From CAYGWP01 sp964353455 (GTDB lineage Bacteria; Planctomycetota; Phycisphaerae; FEN-1346), in NCBI GenBank assembly GCA_964353455.1, contig CAYGWP010000507.1:1-10273 (forward strand): DNA of 10,273 bases, written 5' to 3'. Within the stretch, counting starts at the first letter, position 1, and each line of letters begins with the position of its first letter. The translations under genes and the position numbers were made by a program. The notes under the pieces were generated by a model that saw only the letters and a program-made list of their open reading frames with translations, was not told where the DNA came from and searched no databases. Below, in pieces: positions 5,302 through 10,273 of the stretch.

Positions 5302-6957
5302 ATGAAACGGGCCGTCTCGGTCGCGCTGGTGGCGGTACTGGCTGCGGTTTCGGCGGCGTGGGCCGAGGACGCCGCGCCGTCGCTGCTGCCGAACGGAAAC
5401 TTCGAGGCGAGCACAAAGGATGCCGCATGGCCGGACGGCCCTGGCACGGCAGGCGTGCCGTGGCCTGACGGCTGGCCGCGCGCGCCGGGCGTCACGTGGG
5501 AACTCGAGGACGGGAACCACTTCCTGCGGCTGCGCTCGGAGAAGCCCGGCCAGACGGTGCTGGTGTATCTGGCAGTGCCCATTCAGCCGGAACACAAGGC
5601 GCTGGAACTGAGTTTCCGCGTCCGCTATGCCGACATCAAGCCCGGCAAGGAGTCGTGGTTCGACGGGCGGATCATGATGAACTTCCGGGACGATGCGAAG
5701 CAGATGGTGAAGCCGGGTCCCGCCCATCCGAACTTCCGCGGCACGTCGAAGGGTTGGCAGGAGCGGCGCCAGAAGTTCCTTGTGCCGCAGGGCGCCAAAG
5801 TGCTTGAGATGATGCCGACGCTGTTTCAGGCGGAGGGCGGCACGCTGGATTTCGACGATGTTCAACTGGTGTCGATAAGTGCATCTGAGGTCCCGCCGCC
5901 GCCCCCTCCGCCGCCGATCATTCCGTCCGAGACGCTGACGCCGACGGACACGAAGTCTCTGCCGCCGGAACTGCGGGTGGTCGGCAACCAGTTGCAGACG
6001 GCCGACGGCAAGGCGGTCTGTCTCCAGGGCCTCGCGGTGGCCAGCATGGAGTGGTCTGCGGCGGGCGAGAACATCCTCCAGTCGATCAAGGTGGGCGTCG
6101 AGCAGTGGAAGGCGAACGTGATCCGCCTGCCCGTGAAGGATGATTTCTGGTTCGGCCGCGGCAAGGGGCAGAAGGACGGCGGCATGGCGTACCGGAAACT
6201 GGCGGATGCGGCGGCGGATGCGGCCGGGTCGCGCGGGGCGTACCTGGCGCTGGACCTGCACCGATTCGGCGCCCCGCTCCCGGAGCACGTGGATTTCTGG
6301 AAGGATGCGGCCACGCGCTACAAGAACCATCCGGCCGTGCTTTTCGATTTGTTCAACGAGGCCCACGACATCTCGTGGGAGACGTGGCTGCGCGGCGGGG
6401 CGATCGACGCCAAGGGCAAAGGCATCGCGGACGTCAACCCTGCGGAGAACGCCGAGAAGCCGTCCGGGCGCAGGTCGCCGGGGATGCAGGCGCTCGTGGA
6501 TGCGGTGCGCGCGGCCGGCGCGCGGAACATCGTCATCGCGGGCGGCCTCGACTGGGGCTACGACCTCTCGGGCGCGGTCCAGGGCTTCGCCCTGGAAGAG
6601 CGGGCCGGCGGCAATGGAATTATGTATTCAAGTCACATCTATCCGTGGAAGAAGGACTGGCAGGTCAAGGCGCTTGCGGCGGCTGAGAGATACCCGCTCT
6701 TCATCGGCGAAGTGGGCTGCCCGCCGGAGCGCCTCCCCTTCATTCCACCCGAGCAGCACGAGGACCCGTACACGTGGGCGCCCGACGTCCTGGGGCTCAT
6801 CCAGAAATACCGTTTGAACTGGACGGCGTGGTGTTTCCATCCGAAGGCCGCCCCGATGGCGATCTCGGATTGGCAGTACACGCCCACGCCGTACTGGGGC
6901 GCGTTCGTCAAGGATGCGCTCTCGGGCAAGCAGTTTGAACTCAAGAAGATGCGCTGA
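5302..6957 (+). CDS. Secreted GH5-type glycoside hydrolase (cellulase-like) with N-terminal beta-sandwich-like domain
   Basis: A 551-residue exported enzyme predicted to cleave beta-linked polysaccharides (cellulose, mannan or similar). The ATG at 5302 follows GGGGAGAG (5289-5296) and opens a clean signal peptide (MKRAVSVALVAVLAAVSA, site after AWA, residue 21). The in-frame ATG at 5242 would bury that signal. Residues ~28-195 (LLPNGNFE at the start, GGTLDFDDVQLVSI at the end) resemble a carbohydrate-binding or jelly-roll domain. A run of eight prolines (198-205) forms the linker. Residues ~225-545 form the catalytic TIM barrel: ANVIRLPV, LALDLHRFG, LFNEAH with acid/base Glu353, SSHIYPW, and FIGEVG with nucleophile Glu470. 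Both catalytic glutamates are present, so activity is likely. The exact GH5 subfamily and substrate cannot be told by eye. It is a single-gene unit closed by hairpin repeats. Confidence 0.88.
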   Translation: MKRAVSVALVAVLAAVSAAWAEDAAPSLLPNGNFEASTKDAAWPDGPGTAGVPWPDGWPRAPGVTWELEDGNHFLRLRSEKPGQTVLVYLAVPIQPEHKALELSFRVRYADIKPGKESWFDGRIMMNFRDDAKQMVKPGPAHPNFRGTSKGWQERRQKFLVPQGAKVLEMMPTLFQAEGGTLDFDDVQLVSISASEVPPPPPPPPIIPSETLTPTDTKSLPPELRVVGNQLQTADGKAVCLQGLAVASMEWSAAGENILQSIKVGVEQWKANVIRLPVKDDFWFGRGKGQKDGGMAYRKLADAAADAAGSRGAYLALDLHRFGAPLPEHVDFWKDAATRYKNHPAVLFDLFNEAHDISWETWLRGGAIDAKGKGIADVNPAENAEKPSGRRSPGMQALVDAVRAAGARNIVIAGGLDWGYDLSGAVQGFALEERAGGNGIMYSSHIYPWKKDWQVKALAAAERYPLFIGEVGCPPERLPFIPPEQHEDPYTWAPDVLGLIQKYRLNWTAWCFHPKAAPMAISDWQYTPTPYWGAFVKDALSGKQFELKKMR

Positions 6958-6979
6958 GCGCGATGCCTGGGGCGGTTCA

Positions 6980-7078
6980 CCCCTCTCCCCTGGCGGGAGA
7001 GGGGATGGGGGTGAGGGGGGAGCGGCTTGGCACCCCTCACCCGGCCTTCGGCCACCCTCTCCCACAAGGGGAGAGGGT
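6980..7078. terminator. Hairpin-rich repeat cluster downstream of the GH5-type gene
   Basis: CCCCTCTCCC (6980-6989) pairs with GGGAGAGGGG (6995-7004). ACCCTCTCCC (7054-7063) pairs with GGGAGAGGGT (7069-7078). Between them GGGTGAGGGG can pair with CCCCTCACCC (7034-7043), and GGCC-TTC-GGCC forms a small stem (7043-7053). Two inverted copies of the same repeat family as 4214-4236 are thus nested here. The position 23 bases after the stop suggests use as a transcription end, but no T-run is present. The following 7079-7207 shows only small stems (GGCCC/GGGCC and GCAAG/CTTGC) and no clear promoter. Confidence 0.5.
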
Positions 7079-7207
7079 TAGCAGCGACAAAGGCCCATTA
7101 TATCGAGGGCCGATATTGATTTCAACCCGCGATCGGCACAGCATGGCTCGGCGGTTCCGGCGCACCCCGGCAAGTTATCGCTTGCATTCGGCCGGCCGGC
7201 GGGCAAT

Positions 7208-7924
7208 ATGGCCGCGGCAACCATGAGCGTGCGAATCACGGCAACGGGCAACGCGGGCGTCCACGTAGCCGCACCGACGGCAGGCATTTTCGTTGATGCG
7301 TTCTGGGATGCCGCGCCGAGGTTCCTGGGCGGCGGGCGGCCGTGGTCGGCCGGGCGCCTCGCAGGGAACATCATCCTCATCACCCACACCCACTGGGACC
7401 ACTTCAGCCCCGACCGCGTAGCCGAGGCGGCGGCGCGGACCGGCGCCACGGTCGTCGGGCCTGCCGCCGTCGTCCGGCAACTCGGCGGCCGCGTGCCTGA
7501 CGGGGCGATTGCTTCCCTTGAGCCGCCCGAACAGTCGCGCGGCCGCGCGGCGCCGCACGCAAGGCTTGAACTGCCCGGCGCGACGGTCACGGCCTTCCGG
7601 ACGAGCCACGGCCGCGGACACAATTCGTACCTCGTCGAGGCGGGCGATTTCCGCTTCTTCCATGACGGCGACAACGAGGACACGCGGCCGCTGGACATCG
7701 GGGCCATTGCGCCCGTCGATGCACTCCTCTTGTGTCCGTGGAAGGGGTCCGGCTGGGCCGAGTTCGTCGAGCGTCTCGCCCCGCGGCAATGGCTGCTCAT
7801 CCACCTGACGGAAGAGGAGATCGCCGAGCATCGCGCCGGGCGGTTCCTCCCCGACCTGTGCGAGCGGGTTCCCCTTGAAGACCGGACGGCGGCCTTGAGG
7901 CCGGGCGAGACGTTTACGTTTTGA
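7208..7924 (+). CDS. MBL-fold metallohydrolase (UlaG-like)
   Basis: A 238-residue cytoplasmic protein of the metallo-beta-lactamase superfamily, close in layout to the UlaG-type lactonase/hydrolase group. Metal-binding features, numbered from the ATG at 7208, are HTHWDH (His60, His62, Asp64, His65), TSHGRGH (His134, His138), the HDGD motif (Asp153, Asp155) and a late His199 in LLIHLTEE. The start is uncertain. An ATG at 7223 (MSVRITATGNAG) better fits the family's opening beta-strand, and neither start has a visible RBS. No signal peptide or membrane segment is seen. It ends 19 bases from the convergent oxidoreductase gene. The substrate cannot be predicted; relatives include phosphodiesterases, lactonases and many uncharacterised hydrolases. 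Confidence 0.85.
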   Translation: MAAATMSVRITATGNAGVHVAAPTAGIFVDAFWDAAPRFLGGGRPWSAGRLAGNIILITHTHWDHFSPDRVAEAAARTGATVVGPAAVVRQLGGRVPDGAIASLEPPEQSRGRAAPHARLELPGATVTAFRTSHGRGHNSYLVEAGDFRFFHDGDNEDTRPLDIGAIAPVDALLLCPWKGSGWAEFVERLAPRQWLLIHLTEEEIAEHRAGRFLPDLCERVPLEDRTAALRPGETFTF

Positions 7925-7943
7925 GAGGGAAAGCCTGCGCCGA

Positions 7944-9068
7944 TCAGCGCTCGGAGACGGCCTTGATGATTCGCTCGGCCACTTCGACGGCGCGGGCGCC
8001 GTCGTCGAGGGTGACGGCTGCGGGGTGTTCGCCGCGGACGGCCTCGATGAAACTTGCCAGTTGCGCCCGAAGGGCATCCGGCTGGGACTCGACCGGAAGT
8101 TTTTCCACGGTGATAAGGTCATCCATGCCGCCGGCCGGGGGCTTGCCCGAACGGACGACCTCGGCGAGGCCGGGCCTGGCCGTCACGACCTCCGCCGCGC
8201 GGGCGCCATAGTCCAGTTTCAGGTAGCAACCCTCGGAGAAAATGCGGACGATGCGCTGCCGCGCGCGGCTCATGCGGCTGGCCGTCAGGTTGGCGATGCA
8301 CCCGCCGGGGAACGCGAGGCGGACGCTCACGAAGTCTTCATGCGGGCCGACCACGACGCCGCCGACGGCGTCCACGCGCTCGGGCATCTCGCCCGCAAAA
8401 TATAACGCGATGTCGATGCCGTGGATCAGCACGTCCATCACCACGCCCACATCCAGACTTCGGAAACTGAACGGGGCGGCCCACGAAACCTCCATGAAGG
8501 CGGGCCTCGGGGTGGCACGGCCACAGCCTGCCCGCCCGGCCGTACTGGCGGGCTGTGCCGTTGCGTGGCCGTGGCTATTTCCGCCGAGGGAAACCTGCCT
8601 GCCGGCCGACAGGCCACGGCCACGTAACAACGTGGCCGTGCCACCCGGCGCGCGGACGCTCAACACAGGCGCGGCCGCGCGGGTCACCGGGTCGAATCGG
8701 AGGATGTGGCCGGCCTGGGCGACGACGCCCGCGCGGCGTGCGGCATCGGCGATGAGGCGGGCCTCGGCGGCGGTCGCGGCAATCGGTTTTTCGATGAGCA
8801 CCGCCGCACCCTTCTCCATAAGGGCGAGGGCAACTTCGCGGTGGACGCCGGTTGCGGCGGCGATGACGGCGGCATCGACCTGGCCGGCGATGCGCCGCAC
8901 GTCGGTCTCGACCCGCGCGCCCGACGTGCCCGCGACGGCCGCGGCGCGGGCCGGGTCAACGTCGCACACGGCGACGAACTCGACGTCTTTGCGCTCGGCT
9001 ATCGCCTGGGCGTGGAACTTGCCCATGTGACCTGCGCCGACGAGGGCTAGTTTCAATCGTTCGGGCAT
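7944..9068 (-). CDS. Gfo/Idh/MocA-family oxidoreductase, possibly GnnA-like, with in-frame inserted element
   Basis: A 374-residue NAD(P)-dependent sugar or sugar-nucleotide dehydrogenase. The ATG at 9068 begins one base after the lpxA stop, so the two are probably translationally coupled. The Rossmann motif GAGHMG is at residues 11-16, EKP at 93-95 (Lys94 catalytic) and AGHILRFDP at 119-127. The second catalytic motif is DVLIHGID, with Asp212, His216 and Asp219. The usual complement is therefore intact. Residues ~141-187 are foreign: a GC-rich palindromic element inserted in frame between the Rossmann domain and the FMEVSWAAPFSFRSLDVG strand, where relatives have only a short connection. The operon position after fabZ and lpxA suggests a lipid A role. 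GnnA, which oxidises UDP-GlcNAc at C3 ahead of an aminotransferase, belongs to this family and is encoded near lpxA in some bacteria. No gnnB is in the window, so the specific role remains open. Confidence 0.88.
   Translation of the reverse strand: MPERLKLALVGAGHMGKFHAQAIAERKDVEFVAVCDVDPARAAAVAGTSGARVETDVRRIAGQVDAAVIAAATGVHREVALALMEKGAAVLIEKPIAATAAEARLIADAARRAGVVAQAGHILRFDPVTRAAAPVLSVRAPGGTATLLRGRGLSAGRQVSLGGNSHGHATAQPASTAGRAGCGRATPRPAFMEVSWAAPFSFRSLDVGVVMDVLIHGIDIALYFAGEMPERVDAVGGVVVGPHEDFVSVRLAFPGGCIANLTASRMSRARQRIVRIFSEGCYLKLDYGARAAEVVTARPGLAEVVRSGKPPAGGMDDLITVEKLPVESQPDALRAQLASFIEAVRGEHPAAVTLDDGARAVEVAERIIKAVSER
8511..8645. mobile_element. MITE/REP-like palindromic element inserted in the oxidoreductase gene
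   Basis: The ends GGTGGCACGGCCAC (8511-8524) and GTGGCCGTGCCACC (8632-8645) are perfect 14-bp terminal inverted repeats, 15 bp if the flanking G/C pair is counted. CGG lies directly outside both ends (8508-8510 and 8646-8648), as a 3-bp target duplication would. Inside are further CGTGGCCGTG-type cores in alternating orientation and a perfect 11-bp hairpin (8615-8625 with 8630-8640, loop AACA). A CAGCCTGCCCGCC/GGCGGGCTG stem is also present. Element plus duplication is 138 bp, or 46 codons, and the traversing frame is stop-free. There is no transposase, so any movement would depend on an enzyme supplied elsewhere. Confidence 0.7.
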
Positions 9069-9069
9069 A

Positions 9070-9879
9070 TCAGGCGGGCGGCTTCTTGCGGAGCGATTCG
9101 CGGTACCGGCCGTGCTTGCCGTTGGCGCTTGCGCGGAGGAACGCGCAGAGGAACCGGACCTCGGCCGGCCAGCCGTCCTCGCGCTCCAACTCATCGAGAA
9201 CCGCTCCGCGCGGGCGGCCGCGTCGGTAGATGCGGCGGTAGGCCTTCCCCATCAACTCGGCCACTTCCTGGGGAATTCCCGCGCGGCGCATGCCGACGCC
9301 GTTTACGCCGCGAACGCGGCTCGGATGGCCCTCGACGATCATGAACGGGGGCACGTCCTGGACGATCCTCGACAGCCCGCCGATATAGGCCAGGCGCCCC
9401 AGCGTGGTGAACGGATGGACCGCCGCGCCGCCGTTCATATTCACGCCCGCTTGTATGTGCACGTGTCCGCCGATGAGGACGTTGTTGCCGAAGATCACGT
9501 TGTCCTCCACGCTGCAATCGTGGCCCACGTGGCTGCACGCCATCATGTAGCAGCGATTGCCGATGCGCGTGACGCCGGCGTCCTTGGTGGTGCCGCGGTG
9601 GACTGTGACGCACTCGCGGAAGACGTTGTCGTCGCCGACGGCGGTCTCGGTGGGCTCGTCGCGGTACAAGAGGTCCTGCGGCGGCATGCCGATGCAGGCG
9701 TTCGGGAAGACGACGTTCCGCTTGCCGAGGCGGGTATGGCCGATGACGGTCGCCCCCTGGTAAAGGACCGTGCCTGCGCCGATGACGACGTCCGAACCGA
9801 TGTAACAGAAAGGTCCGACCTCGACGTCGTCGGCCAGTTCGGCCTTCGGGGACACGACCGCCAACTTGCTGATCGCCAT
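9070..9879 (-). CDS. lpxA: UDP-N-acetylglucosamine O-acyltransferase LpxA
   Basis: A 269-residue cytoplasmic acyltransferase for the first step of lipid A synthesis, transferring a 3-hydroxyacyl chain from acyl-ACP to UDP-GlcNAc (or a 3-amino analogue). I chose the ATG at 9879, 7 bases after the fabZ stop; longer in-frame starts lie inside fabZ. The N-terminal two-thirds is a left-handed beta-helix of hexapeptide repeats (VGPFCYIGSDVVIGAGTVLYQGA). ECVTVHRGT and CSHVGHDC follow, with catalytic His120 (equivalent to E. coli His125). VHPFTTLG and GGLSRIVQDVPPFMIVEGHP come next, then the helical C-terminal part. Gly168 aligns with E. coli Gly173, the 'hydrocarbon ruler' site where Gly favours a longer chain (inference by eye). 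Length is close to the ~262 residues of E. coli. The RBS is weak, suggesting coupling to fabZ. Confidence 0.95.
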   Translation of the reverse strand: MAISKLAVVSPKAELADDVEVGPFCYIGSDVVIGAGTVLYQGATVIGHTRLGKRNVVFPNACIGMPPQDLLYRDEPTETAVGDDNVFRECVTVHRGTTKDAGVTRIGNRCYMMACSHVGHDCSVEDNVIFGNNVLIGGHVHIQAGVNMNGGAAVHPFTTLGRLAYIGGLSRIVQDVPPFMIVEGHPSRVRGVNGVGMRRAGIPQEVAELMGKAYRRIYRRGRPRGAVLDELEREDGWPAEVRFLCAFLRASANGKHGRYRESLRKKPPA

Positions 9880-9886
9880 TGCGTTC

Positions 9887-10273
9887 TCACGATTCCTGTT
9901 GGTTCGGAACGAGCATGAAGCGGATCCTGGCCTCGGCGGCAAGGCCGTCGCCGACCCATGCCCGCGTGAAGACCTCGGCCGAGCGCGCCTTGGCGCGGAC
10001 CACTTCCGCCTCAAGCCGCAACTGGTCGCCGGGATGCACGGCCTTCCGCAACTTGACCTTGTCCATGCTGATGAGGCTGGCCACCTGGTCGGAGTGCGAG
10101 AGTTTCTTAAGCAGCAGCACGCCCGCCAGTTGCGCCATCGCCTCCACTATGAGGACGCCCGGCATGACCGGAAAGTCCGGGAAGTGCCCCTGGAAGAACG
10201 GCTCGTCGATCGAGACGTTCTTTATGGCTACCGCGCGCTTTGCCTCTTCAAGCTCGATTATCCTGTCGATCAG
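9887..10273 (-). CDS. fabZ: 3-hydroxyacyl-ACP dehydratase FabZ (5' end beyond window)
   Basis: The visible 128 residues run from LIDRIIELEE to the C-terminus PNQQES and continue off the right edge of the window. The hot-dog-fold signature GHFPDFPVMPGVLIVEAMAQ contains the catalytic His and Glu (visible residues 30 and 44). The enzyme dehydrates 3-hydroxyacyl-ACP in fatty-acid elongation, and so competes with LpxA for the same substrate. A stand-alone FabZ would lack only about 15 residues here. Planctomycetes and Bacteroidetes often fuse FabZ to the C-terminus of LpxC, which the window edge leaves undecided. It is first in the visible part of the operon with lpxA and the oxidoreductase. Confidence 0.95.
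   Translation of the reverse strand: MIDRIIELEEAKRAVAIKNVSIDEPFFQGHFPDFPVMPGVLIVEAMAQLAGVLLLKKLSHSDQVASLISMDKVKLRKAVHPGDQLRLEAEVVRAKARSAEVFTRAWVGDGLAAEARIRFMLVPNQQES

Noticed and set aside
5101..6366. 421-residue minus-strand ORF opposite the GH5-type gene
   Set aside because: It is an arginine-rich shadow of a high-GC gene with no recognisable domain. The plus-strand frame carries the full set of glycosidase motifs.
9112..9918. 268-residue plus-strand ORF opposite lpxA
   Set aside because: It is a shadow ORF, rich in Ala, Asp and Val, caused by GC-biased codons of lpxA; it has no motif and no RBS.

Overview
The window looks like a chromosomal segment of a GC-rich, Gram-negative bacterium, most likely a planctomycete (Planctomycetota, perhaps a Phycisphaerae-like lineage). 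Three things point there. There is a large secreted PEP-CTERM protein built of T5SS/PEP-CTERM-type repeats. There is a lipid A cluster in the order fabZ-lpxA-Gfo/Idh. The intergenic DNA is crowded with short palindromic dispersed repeats. The assignment is inference from gene content; there is no rRNA or other phylogenetic marker here.

Layout. Positions 1-660 hold no convincing gene. They contain a phased T-tract array (22-96), a perfect 9-bp inverted repeat (116-148) and at least three families of dispersed GC-rich repeat. A sigma-70-like promoter (663-690) and a strongly structured leader follow, including a terminator-like hairpin upstream of the start codon. They lead into a 1080-residue exported PEP-CTERM protein (868-4110). 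Ten copies of a 50-residue repeat in this protein lie on an indel-free lattice with a 684-bp super-period. Just past its stop codon, in another frame, is what looks like a decayed second PEP-CTERM tail (4139-4201).

A convergent minus-strand gene (4289-4900) encodes an exported, possibly lipid-anchored, cysteine-dependent phosphatase with an unusual P-loop. A second repeat cluster (4943-5062) separates it from a divergent secreted GH5-type glycoside hydrolase with an N-terminal beta-sandwich-like domain (5302-6957). Strong hairpin repeats (6980-7078) close that gene. A small MBL-fold metallohydrolase follows on the plus strand (7208-7924).

The right end is a minus-strand operon, read right to left: fabZ (cut by the window edge, 10273-9887), lpxA (9879-9070) and a Gfo/Idh/MocA oxidoreductase (9068-7944), with gaps of 7 and 1 bases. 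This is the outer-membrane lipid A and fatty-acid branch point. The oxidoreductase may be a GnnA-like sugar-nucleotide dehydrogenase acting upstream of LpxA. The oxidoreductase gene carries a 135-bp palindromic element with 14-bp perfect terminal inverted repeats. It is flanked by CGG on both sides and keeps the frame, so it adds about 46 residues to a conserved enzyme. Together with the intergenic repeats, this suggests a genome colonised by small palindromic elements.
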